DNA of 64,000 nucleotides from Siphonodentalium dalli. Its lineage: Eukaryota; Mollusca; Scaphopoda; Gadilida; Siphonodentaliidae. The notes under the pieces are model-generated. The model did no database searches. It saw only the letters and a list, made by a program, of their open reading frames with translations, and was not told the origin of the DNA. Shown here in pieces: positions 22,201 through 33,164 of the stretch. A program made the position numbers and the translations under genes. The DNA is taken from positions 135,181,587 through 135,245,586 of the forward strand of contig CP136061.1 of the NCBI GenBank assembly GCA_032622095.1. The letters are read 5' to 3'. The first letter of the stretch is position 1, and each line of letters starts with the position of its first letter.

Positions 22201-25200
22201 AAATACTTTCAGTTCAATATTGAAAGTGAAATCGATCTACAGTAAACACTTTCTACTCAATATTGAAAGTGAAATCGATCAACAGTAAACACTTTCTGCT
22301 CAACTTTGAAAGAGCAATGATCAACAGTAAACACTTTCTAGTCTACAATGAAAGCGAAATCGATCAACAGTAAACATTTTCTACTCAATATTGAAAGTGA
22401 AATCGATCAACAGTAAACATTTTCTACTCAACATTGAAAGTGCAATATTAAATAGTAAACACTTTCTACTCTACATTGAAAGTGAAATCGATCAACAGTA
22501 AACACATTCTACTCAATATTGAAAGTGAAATCGATTAGAAGTAAACACCATCAACTCAACATTGAAAGTGCAATATTCATTGTAAACACTTTCTACTCTA
22601 CATTGAAAGTGAAATCGATCAACAGTAAACACTTTCTACTCAACATTGAAAGTGAAATCGATTAGAAGTAAACACCATCAACTCAACATTGAAAGTGCAA
22701 TATTCAATAGTAAACACTTTCTACTCTACATTGAAAGTGAAATCGATCAACAGTAAACACTTTCTACTCAACATTGAAAGTGAAATCGATTAGAAGTAAA
22801 CACCATTAACTCAACATTGAAAGTGCAATATTCAATAGTAAACACTTTCTACTCTACATTGAAAGTGCAATCGATCAACAGTAAACATGTTCTAATCAAC
22901 ATTGAAAGTGCAATATTCAATAGTAAACACTTTCTACTCTACATTGAAAGTGCAATCGATCAACAGTAAACATTTTCTACTCAACATTGAAAGTGCAATA
23001 TTCAATAGTAAACACTTTCTACTCTACATTGAAAGTGCAATCGATCAACAGTAAACACTTTCTACTCAATATTGAAAGTGAAATCGATCAACAGTAAACA
23101 CTTTCAACTCAATATTGAAAGTGAAATCGATCAACAGTAAATACTTTCAGTTCAATATTGAAAGTGAAATCGATCAACAGTAAATACTTTCAGTTCAATA
23201 TTGAAAGTGAAATCGATCAACAGTAAACATTTTCTACTCAATATTGAAAGTGAAATCGATCAACAGTAAACACTTTCTGCTCAACTTTGAAAGAGCAATG
23301 ATCAACAGTAAACACTTTCTAGTCTACATTGAAAGTGCAATCGATCAACAGTAAACACTTTCTACTCTACATTGAAAGTTCAATCGATCACAGTAAATAC
23401 TTTCTACTCAATATTGAAAGGTAAATCGATCAACAGTAAACACTTTCTACTCAACATCGAAAGAACAATCGATCAACAGTAAACACTTACTACTCAACAT
23501 CGAAAGTTCAATCCATCAACAGTAAACGCTTTCTACTCAAAATTAAAAGGGAAATCGATCAACAGTAAACACTTTCTACTCCACAATTGAAAGTGAAATC
23601 GATCAACAGTAAACACGTTCTACTCATCATTAGAAGTGAACGATCAAGAGTAAACGTGTTCTACTCAACATTGAAAGTGAAAGATCAACAGTAAATACTT
23701 TCTACTCAACGCTAAAAGTGAAAGACCAAGAGTAAACATGTTCTACTCAATAGTGAAATGGATCAACATTAAACACTTTGTACTCAATATTGAAAGTGCA
23801 ATCGATCAACAGAAAGCATATTCTACTCAATATTGATATTGAGAGCGATCAAAAGTAAACACTTTATACTCAACATTGAAAGTGAAACGTCAAGAGTAAA
23901 CACTTCCTACTCAACATTGAAAGTGCAATCGATCAACAGTGAACACTTTCTACCAAACATCGAAACAGCAATCCATCAATAATAAACAATTACTACTCTA
24001 CATTGAAAGTGCAATCGATAAACAATTAAGACTTTCTAGTCAACATTGAAAGCGAAATCGATCAACAGTAAACACGTTCTACTCAACATTGAAAGTGAAA
24101 GATCAAGAGTAAACACTTTTTTCACAACATTGAATGTGAAATCGATCAACAGTAAACACTTTCTAGTCAATAATCAAACTACAATCGATCAACAGTAAAC
24201 ACTTTCTACTCAACATTGAGAGTAAAATTGATGAACAGTAAACACCTTCTATTCAATAATCAAACTGCAATCGATCAACAGTAAACACTTTCTACTCAAC
24301 ATTGAAAGTGAAATCGATCAACAGTAAACACTTTCTACTCAACATTGAACGTGAAAGGTCAAGTGTAAACAATTTCTACTCAACGCTGAAAGTGAAAGAT
24401 CAAGAGTAAACACTTTCTACTCAACATGGAAAGTGAAATTGATCAAAAGTAAACAGTTTCTACTCAACATCGAAAGTGAAATCGACCAACAGTAAACACT
24501 TTCTACTCAACATTGAAAGTGAAATCGAGCAACAGTAAACATTTTCTACTCAACATTGTACGTGAAAGGTCAAGTGTAAACACTTTCTACTCAACATTGA
24601 AAGTGAAATCGATCAACAGTAAACACTTTCTACTCAACATTGAACGTGAAAGGTCAAGTGTAAACAATTTCTACTCAACGCTGAAAGTGAAAGATCAAGA
24701 GTAAACACTTTCTACTCAACATGGAAAGTGAAATTGATCAAAAGTAAACAGTTTCTACTCAACATCGAAAGTGAAATCGACCAACAGTAAACACTTTCTA
24801 CTCAACATTGAAAGTGAAATCGAGCAACAGTAAACATTTTCTACTCAACATTGTACGTGAAAGGTCAAGTGTAAACACTTTCTACTCAACATTGAAAGTG
24901 CAATATTCAATAGTAAACACTTTCTACTCTACATTGAAAGTGCAATCTATCAACAGTAAACACTTTCTGCTCAATATTGAAAGCGAAATCGATCAACAGT
25001 AAACACTTTCTAGTCAACATTGAAAGTGAAATCGATCAACAGTAAACACTTTCTACTCAACATGGAAAGTGAAATCGATCAACAGTAAACACATTCTACT
25101 CAACATGGAAAGTGAAATCGATCAACAGTAAACACATTCTACTCAACATGGAAAGTGAAATCGATCAAAAGTAAATACTTTCTAGTCAACATTGAAAGTG

Positions 25201-27240
25201 AAATCGATCAACAGTAAACACTTTCTACTCAACATGGAAAGTGAAATCGATCAACAGTAAACACATTCTACTCAACATGGAAAGTGAAATCGATCAAAAG
25301 TAAATACTTTCTAGTCAACATTGAAAGTGAAATCGATCAACAGTAAACACTTTCTACTCAACATGGAAAGTGAAATCGATCAACAGTAAACACATTCTAG
25401 TCAACATTGAAAGTGAAATCGATCAACAGTAAACACTTTCTAGTCAACATGGAAAGTGAAATCGATCAACAGTAAACACTTTCTAGTCAACATTGAAAGT
25501 GAAATCGATCAACAGTAAACACTTTCTACTCAACATGGAAAGTGAAATCGATCAACAGTAAACACATTCTACTCAACATGGAAAGTGAAATCGATCAAAA
25601 GTAAATACTTTCTAGTCAACATTGAAAGTGAAATCGATCAACAGTAAACACTTTCTAGTCAACATTGAAAGTGAAATCGATCAACAGTAAACACTTTCTA
25701 CTCAACATTCGAAGTGAAATCGATCAACAGTAGACACTTTCTACTCAACATTGAATGTGGAAGATCAAGAGTAAACACATTCTACTTAACATGGAAAGTG
25801 AAATCGATCAAAAGTAAACACTTTCTAGTCAACATTGAAAGTGAAATCGATCAACAGTAAACACATTCTACTCAACATGGAAAGTGAAATCGATCAAAAG
25901 TAAATACTTTCTAGTCAACATTGAAAGTGAAATCGATCAACAGTAAACACTTTCTAGTCAACATTGAAAGTGAAATCGATCAACAGTAAACACTTTCTAC
26001 TCAACATTCGAAGTGAAATCGATCAACAGTAGACACTTTCTACTCAACATTGAATGTGGAAGATCAAGAGTAAACACATTCTACTTAACATGGAAAGTGA
26101 AATCGATCAAAAGTAAACACTTTCTAGTCAACATTGAAAGCGAAATCGATCAACAGTAAACACGTTCTACTCAACATTGAAAGTGCAATCGATCAACAGT
26201 AAACACTTTCTAGTCAACATTGAAAGTGAAATCGATCAACAGTAAACACTTTCTACTCAACATTCGAAGTGAAATCGATCAACAGTAAACACTTTCTGCT
26301 CAATATTGAACTTGAAAGATCAAGAGTAAACACTTTCTACTCAACACTGAAAGTGAAATCGATCGACAGTAAACACTTTCTGCTCAACATTGAACGTGAA
26401 AGATCAAGAGTAAACACTTTCTACTCAACATGGAAAGTGAAATATATCAAAAGTAAACACTTTCTACTCAACATCGAAAGTGAAATCGACCAACAGTAAA
26501 CATTTTCTACTCAACATTGAAAGTGAAATCGATCAACAGTAAATACTTTCTGCTCAACATTGAATGTGAAAGATCATAAGTAAACACATTCTACTCAACA
26601 TGGAAAGTGAAATTGATCAAGAGTAAACACCTTCTACTCAATAATCAACAAACTGCAATCGATCAACAGTGAACACTTTCTACTCAACATTGAAAGTTAA
26701 ATCGATCAACAGTAAACACTCTCTACTCAACATTGAAAGTGAAATCGATCAACAGTAAACACTTTCTACTCAACGCTGAAAGTGAAAGATCAAGAGTAAA
26801 CACTTTCTACTCAACATGGAAAGTGAAACCGATCAAAAGTAAACAGTTTCTACTCAACATCGAAAGTGAAATCGACCAACAGTAAACACTTTCTACTCAA
26901 CATTGAAAGTGAAATCGATCAACAGTAAACACTTTCTGCTCAACATTGAATGTGAAAGATCAAGAGTAAACACATTCTACTCAACATGGAAAGTGAAATC
27001 GATCAAAAGTAAACACTTTCTAGTCAACATTGAAAGCGAAATCGATCAACAGTAAACACGTTCTACTCAACATTGAAAGTGCAATCGATCAACAGTAAAC
27101 ACTTTTTAGTCAACATTGAAAGTGAAATCGATCAACATTAAACACTTTCTACTCAACATTGGAAGTGAAATCGATCAACAGTAGACACTTTCTACTCAAC
27201 ATTGAAAGAGAAATCGATCAACAGTAAACACTTTTTTACT
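19262..27240 (+). repeat. 8-kb minisatellite, 41-43-bp unit, about 185 copies
   Basis: The unit reads gaaagtgaaatcgatcaaca then gtaaacactttctactcaac then att. Common variants are 'aaagatcaagagt', 'caatattcaatagt' and 'acatggaaagt'. Each unit contains GAAAGTG...CACTTTC, so it could form a 7-bp stem. Higher-order periods are visible: 128 bp (three units) near 20281-20540, and 295 bp near 24481-24776. Edges are more divergent than the centre. The open frames here (for example 24513-24704 and 26269-26499) are only repeat read-through. Confidence 0.97.
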
Positions 27241-27283
27241 CAATTTACTGTTGATAGATTTCACTTTCAATGTTGAGTAGAAA
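27241..27283 (-). repeat. Single inverted minisatellite unit at the right end of the array
   Basis: After the last direct unit the text becomes 'tttactgttgatagatttca' then 'ctttcaatgttgagtagaaa', the reverse complement of one unit. The switch falls at 'actcaatttactg'. Confidence 0.85.
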
Positions 27284-27291
27284 CTCATTTT

Positions 27292-27736
27292 AACCAAAAC
27301 AAAAACAAAAACAAACAAATATTCATTAAAAAACAAATATAGTAAGATATTTTTTTTAAATAATTAAACAAAATTTCTTTTTATCAGTTTCATTTAGACT
27401 GAACTCCTTACTCAATTGAAATTTAACTATTTTTGGTGCTGTTATTGTGCTTCCGTATATCTAGCTATATATATATATATGTTCAAAAACATTGTGTATT
27501 GTATTTTTAGATCTGTTCGAGTTTGAAATAAAAAAAAGTTAAATTAAGTTGTAGTTTTTATAATTCCATTTTCATAGTCGGCATCATAATATTGAAGATT
27601 GTTTGATGAAGTATAACTATTTGTGATCCATACAAATTATGACTAATTATTTAGTGTATGCACAAATATAGGTACACACATTTTTATAGAAGTATATAGA
27701 AAAGTACTGTTCATATACACGAATAAAGGTATATTA
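27292..27736. repeat. Right arm of the inverted repeat flanking the minisatellite
   Basis: Reverse complement of 17785 down to 17325. It starts 'aaccaaaacaaaaac' and ends 'cacgaataaaggtatat', after which the two sides diverge. Confidence 0.85.
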
Positions 27737-28400
27737 GACCGGCCCCAGATGAGGTTAGTATCAATCGAAAGGGTAGAAATTTTGACGCTATCTCCAATTA
27801 TCCTTGCCCCATGGCGGTTCCAAAACATTGAGGTATCCAGGGCGGAGCAGGTGGAAAATATACTGTTTTGACCTTTTTAGTCTTTTTGACCTGCAAATTT
27901 CAGTATAATCAGGAAAACCAATAAAACAAGACAAATGTCGAATAAAATATACTTGAATATCATATATTTATTATATCTGGGTTGCTTAACATCAATGATG
28001 TGCAATAAATGATATCCTCCAACAATTTTTGTAAAACATTCAGAAAAACGGCAAAAAATGCATAACTTGCAGTGCTTTTTCAAAAAAGTTTTTCAGAATA
28101 TTTTCTATAAATTTTCATTTTTTTTTTAAAAGCTCTCAGTGGTACATAAAAAATTTCAGCATTATATACCTGATTCATTTATATTAACATCACAACATCA
28201 AGCCGAGATATTTTCAAAAAATTAATCCTCGCCTAAAACTGATTTTATATCTGAAAATACCTGTCACGTCAGAATGGTCCATTTTGGTTCCGTTTTGTTA
28301 ACCAATTCAGAGTATTATCATATATCATGGAATTAGAATGTATCTGAGAAGGTTTATGTTATGGGAGAGTCTATTCTGTTTAAATATTAGATTTTTTGGG
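27737..28400. other. Unassigned stretch between the arm and unit B1
   Basis: Includes 'agaccggccccagatgagg' and AT-rich text. A 68-codon minus-strand frame at 27877-28083 has one hydrophobic stretch but no family resemblance. I do not call a gene. Confidence 0.4.
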
Positions 28401-28445
28401 GTAAATTAGCTAAAATTTTAAGTGAAAAATTTCTGAACAATTCCC

Positions 28446-29335
28446 ATGACTTTGTCAGTTTTATGGACACAGCTGTAAAACATGCACCACAATAAGCATA
28501 AATTCATCCACAATACCAGACATGAAATTCTATAATCATGCACGGTGTACCAGACCAGAAATAAAGTTAAACTTAACCCTACCCCATGTTAGTGTTCTTA
28601 ATGCTTCCAATGCTATATGCTACTCAACTCGAAAGGTCATTCAGACTAGTGGATCTAATTCATACCATATGTTGCAATAGTATAGTACTGCTCACGGATT
28701 ATGCAATCTCATCTTCACTATCACTGTCAATTTTATCAAATGTGATGGTATCAGTCAATAGAATTTCTATGCAGCATCTTCAGGGAAGATTGGTTCAAAC
28801 AACTCATGTTGCCTATAGGCCGTCCATCCATGAAGTGCTACATCGGGAGTGGTTGATTTGGCAAAAGTTGCAAGTTTCCACTGTCTTGGTATCATGTGGG
28901 CTCGTTTTGAGTGTAAAATTAAAGATTCCTTTCATTGTGAAAGTGCAGAAAGATCAACTACCTTCTGCTGATTTTCAAACTTCTACTGGAACATTATCCA
29001 CCTAGCTTAATTCACTTTTCTCGAATGTTGACCATATATGTATAAGGCACATGTTAACTTCTCGATTGTTTTAAGCATGTTACTGTTCAAAACCCAATTC
29101 GTTCCTAAATAAGCTACGACTTCCATAAATTTTGATCATCTTTCCAGCAACTTCCAGAAGAGTTTTTTTTTCCTTTTCGGAAAAACGATGAAAGGTAATT
29201 GTTACCTGTGACGAAATGGAACCCAATAACTCCATTCTTCTGTATATTTGGCTGCCAAAATATTGAAAATGGTAGATATTGCCCCAGTGCCCCACAATCG
29301 CTTACAAGTTGTGGTTGATGTATAAAATTTGCCAT
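28446..29335 (-). pseudogene. Left inverted arm of B1: decayed FTGNxY gene
   Basis: The minus strand, from 29335 down, encodes 'ALGQYLPFSIFWQPNIQK', then 'GFHFVTGNNYLSSFFRKGKK', and after a shift in an A-run 'TLLEVAGKMIKIYGS' and 'LFRNELGFEQ'. Further along it encodes 'KRAHMIPRQWKLATFAKSTT', then 'PDVALHGWTAYRQHELFEP', up to a stop after 'PEDAA'. This order (FTGxDY/RKGK block, then HGW block) matches the large invertebrate family with HAFTGCD...GKGK and a C-terminal GHGW segment. Nuclease fold is inferred. Gly-Asn-Asn replaces Gly-Asn-Asp here, losing the candidate acidic residue. Confidence 0.5.
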
Positions 29336-29890
29336 TCTGCCTTCTAAACATTGAACACTAACATGTCTGATGCACCTTGGTTAATTTTTACTTAATTTGT
29401 CACCACTGACATTACCAGAAACTTGACACAAATATCGGGGGGGAAATCAAGTAAAATGTAACTATCTTTGGTATAAAAGGTGTTTATTGTTTTGATCTAC
29501 CTTAAATGTGTCACACTAATGTGTTTATAAACCAAATTACTCAAAATGGCTTCCAAAATGGCAACCATTTTTTTTACATATATCACAAACATTATTCTCT
29601 GCTGTTCCGAAAATGTAACAAATTGTGACTCACTTGGTTATTATACTTGTTAGCTAATCAACTGACAACTAAATGTCCTATTCTGGTTGTCCCATATCCT
29701 TATGGCGCATAATATATTAATTTTAAAGTTGTCTTGTGGAATTTTGCCGAGAAACTCTTTTGGGATACTGGATATATTTGTTTTTAATAAATGGGCAGAA
29801 CTGAAATGAATCATAATCTGTGGCTATTCTGGCCTATTAGGATCAAAATTGATCAACTCGATACAGAGTGCAGGTCAAGATGGCAACCAG
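29336..29890 (+). repeat. B1 spacer between pseudogene arm and 42-bp array
   Basis: Includes 'gcttccaaaatggcaacca' and an aatatcggggggg homopolymer site. Matches A (inverted) and B2. A short plus-strand frame starting at 29791 leads into the array. No gene called. Confidence 0.5.
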
Positions 29891-31450
29891 AGAGTTACCG
29901 TATGGTCATAGATGATGTGAGTATGTATAAAGGGAGTTATTGTATGATCATGAATGATGTGAATAGGTATACATGTTTAACTATATGTTCTTGAATGGGG
30001 TGGTCATGGTGAGATGTATGGGTATACAAGTAGTGTATGGTCATGTGTGAGGTGAATAGGTATACATAGAGTGACTATGTTTATATGGTTATGTGTACCT
30101 AATGTGGCTGTATGGGCATTGTTGTGGTTTACAGTAAAGCCCTAAGTAATTGACTCCTTAACCATAGCAGATTTATGGGTAACTTTTCAGGATTTAGTCG
30201 GAAATATCGCTTGTTGTCATTCATCGGAAAACTGTCCTCCGATGAATGGCAACAAGCCATATTCCCGACTAAATTCTGAAAAATGACCCATAATTCTGCT
30301 GTGGTTAAGGAGTCGATTATTTAGAGCATTAATGTATGTAAATAACGAGAGTAGATAATGGTCATATGCGTGTTTGTGTATATATGGAGTGACTGTATGG
30401 CCATGGATGGGGTGTACAGTTGTAACTTGTGTGGCTGTGTCGTCACAGGTGGGTGTATATGTATACATGTACATGTGTTGTCTGTGTGATCATGGGTGGG
30501 GTGAATGGATAAATAGATGTGCATGTGTGTAATGCGTATAGGTGTGCATGGAATGACAGTAGTCATTATGTGCATGTGTACCTGTAGTATGCTGGATGGT
30601 CATTGCCGAGCGTGTGGATGGTCATGTGTATATGTACATGTATACAACGAGTGGCTATATGACTATTCATGTGGCAAAAAGGCATACAATGAGTGACGAG
30701 GTGAACAGGTACACGGGGAGTGACTGTATGATCATAAATGTGGTGAATAGGTATACAGGGTGTGACTATATGGTCACGGGTCAGGTGTAGGGGTATACCA
30801 GGTGTGCCAACATGGCTGTATGGTCATGTGTAGGGTGTACGGGTATACACACGTGTGGTAGTAAGGTTATGGAGAGGTATGTGTATAAAATGAGTGGCAA
30901 TATCACCATTAGTGAGGTGCATATGTTTAACTGGAGTGATTCTATAGTCATGGTTGGGGAGTATATGTATATGTTGCGTGGGTATTATACCATGGGTTTG
31001 GTAAACATGAATACAGGGAGTGAAGCATGAGCAATGTTGAGGTAAATAAGAATACAAGGATTGACTGTATGATCATGAATGATCGTCACCTGGTGTGCCT
31101 GCATGGTGACTCATGACTATGGCAGTGTGGCTATACATGTATATGGTCATGGGTGAGGGGTACGTGTATAAAGCGAGTGGCTATATGGCCATTGACGAGA
31201 TTCATATCTATACATGGAGTGACGCCATGGTCATGGATGGGGTGTATATGTATATCTTGAATAGCTATTTGGTCATATGTGTGGCGAATAGATATACGGG
31301 GAGTGACCGTATTAACCAATCGTGTATGATCATGAAAGTGGTGTATAGGTGTATAGGGAATGACTATATGGTCATGGGTGAGGTGTACGTGCATAGAGTG
31401 AATAACTTGTCATTTGTGTGGCGTTTATGTGTATATATGGAGTGACTGTA
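29891..31450 (+). repeat. Degenerate ~42-bp tandem array (B1)
   Basis: Units of the form 'gtgaataggtatac..gg.gtgactatatggtcatg' recur at about 42 bp, for example 'gtgaacaggtacacggggag' (30701) and 'gtgaataggtatacagggtg' (30743). Interrupted by the foldback MITE at 30147-30319. Both strands stay open for 60-110 codons because the period is a multiple of three. The frames give about 14-residue repeats such as 'TGSDCMIINVVNRY' and are probably not genes. Confidence 0.75.
30147..30319. mobile_element. Foldback MITE, 173 bp (B1)
   Basis: Arms start taattgactccttaaccata and taatcgactccttaaccaca (the latter from the complement). The centre is only a few bases, between tcatcgga and tcctccgatga. No coding capacity. 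Confidence 0.85.
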
Positions 31451-31599
31451 TGTTAGTGGGTTGTTTGTACTTGTGTAACCTGGGTGGCTATCGCTTTCCG
31501 CAATAAATCAAGGACATATTAATCGATAGAGAAATCATGTCAGAGAGTTCGCCATCTTGATGGCGTTTATGCACAATGGAGGAAACGTTAAACCCCCTG
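31451..31599 (+). repeat. B1 junction between the array and the right pseudogene arm
   Basis: Contains 'gttcgccatcttgatggcg', a short palindrome, and 'tggaggaaacgttaaaccc'. Shared with A and B2. Confidence 0.4.
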
Positions 31600-32417
31600 A
31601 CAATAGTTGATCAAATTAGATGCTAATGGGCATTCAATCATTCAATTCAGTGATATCGATATGTCAAATATACAGAATAATGCACTTGTTGGGTTCCATT
31701 CCCTCACGGGTAATGATTACCTTCCAAAAAAGGAAAAAACTCTTCTGGAAATTGCTGGAAATACAATTAAAATATATGGAAGTCATGGCTTATTCAGGAT
31801 TTGGGTTTTGGACAGTGACACAAGGAGTTAGCATGTGCCTTATATGATCAACGTTCGATAAAAATTAATCAAGCTAGGTGGATAATATTCCAGCAGAAGT
31901 TTGAGAATCAACAGAAGGTACTTTATATTTCTGATATGTGAGGAATCTTTACTACTACAGTCAAAATGAGTCAACATGATAGCAAAATAGTGGAGACTTA
32001 CAACCGTTGCCAAATCAACCACTCCCGATGTAGCATTTCATGGATAGATGGCCGATAGGCAACCTGAGCTGTTTGAGCCATTCTGTCCTGAAGATGTTGC
32101 ACAGGAATGGTATTGACTGATACCATCGCATTTTATAAAATTGACAATGAAGATGAGATTGCATAAACCGTTGGCAGTACTATTGCAATATATGGTATGA
32201 ATTATATCAACTAGTCTGAATGACCTTTCAAGTTGAGTAGCATAAAGCATAAAATTGAAAGCATTAAGAAAATTATCTTGGGGTAGGGTTATGTTTAACT
32301 TTATTTCTTAATTCTGGTCTGGTACATGATTATATAATTTCATGTCTGGTATTGTGGATGTATTTGTGCTTATTGTGGTGCATGTTGTGCAGATGTGTCC
32401 ATAATACTGACAAAGTC
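31600..32417 (+). pseudogene. Right inverted arm of B1: decayed FTGNDY gene
   Basis: The plus strand encodes 'IIQFSDIDMSNIQNNALVG', then 'FHSLTGNDYLP', and 'EKTLLEIAGNTIKIYGS'. The downstream segment has 'VAKSTTPDVAFHG' followed by a stop where the left arm has Trp. It is the inverted counterpart of 28446-29335, from the coding block through 'ctactcaacttgaaaggtcattc' to 'ctgacaaagt'. Compared with the left arm it keeps the Asp of GNDY but has lost the SSFFRKG stretch. The two arms therefore decayed along different paths. Confidence 0.5.
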
Positions 32418-33164
32418 TATAATAGAACAAACCAACTCTGAATGATGACTTTGTCAGTTTTCTGAGTGTTTACGATATATGCATAACCAAGTTCACGTAC
32501 CTGTCAACACGCACACATAAGTGGTTGTTTTTTTAACAAGTGTAGAAAAAAGTCTGTATATTCTTTGCTCCACTTGTTAAAATAATAACGTGATATAGTC
32601 TAGGGGTTTAAACTATAAAAAATTAAAGCAATCAACAAACAAACTCAAACTTTTTCAGCAAATATATTTGGAAAACAATTAGGGATTTGTTCTCAGAGGG
32701 TATGTGATTTTACAAAGTAATATCCAGATACACGAATAAAGGTATATATATCTTGTATGTATTTGACAGCACTTTGAGAAATCACATAACCTGTGAAAAC
32801 AAATCTCATATTTACCCATGAATCTGAATATTACTTTCAGTAATAACATAACCTCTGAAAGCAAATTTACCGACACACATACATTAGATTAATCACATTT
32901 GTATGTATCACATACCATGTATATCCATATTGATTTCATAAACCCCAACATTGATACAAAGGTATAATATACAGCTGATAACGCGTTCAATAAATTAGTG
33001 TGGGTATATCAAATAACATTACTAATTGTAATCTTAATTAATAGATTAGATATCCAGGCTGTGAACCATATATCCTTAGTAATTGTAAAAGTGGATTGGT
33101 TAGAGGTGGCCCCCATAGGTTACTATAGAAAAGTGGAATGCCAATATTCTTAGCACACATACTA
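32418..33164 (+). repeat. B1 outer core shared with segment A
   Basis: Reverse complement of A 13930 down to 12880. Includes 'ccagatacacgaataaaggt' and 'ttaatagattagatatccag'. Open frames are shadows. Confidence 0.6.

Noticed and set aside
24513-26499. Plus-strand open frames with repeated 'SKHFLLNIE' peptides in the minisatellite
   Set aside because: They only arise where variant units happen to keep frame; the same units elsewhere contain stops, and the repeat explains the peptides fully.
19262-27240. CRISPR-like array
   Set aside because: Units are contiguous with no unique spacers; it is a minisatellite in a eukaryotic context.
28586-29005. 139-codon plus-strand frame starting MLVFLMLPMLYATQLERS
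   Set aside because: It is antisense to the decayed FTGNxY/HGW coding region, which has the better family resemblance.
30321-31394. His/Thr-rich and Met/Tyr-rich open frames on both strands (B1), with counterparts in A and B2
   Set aside because: The 42-bp period preserves any frame. No signal peptide, splice context or domain; best seen as repeat by-products unless Ka/Ks shows selection.
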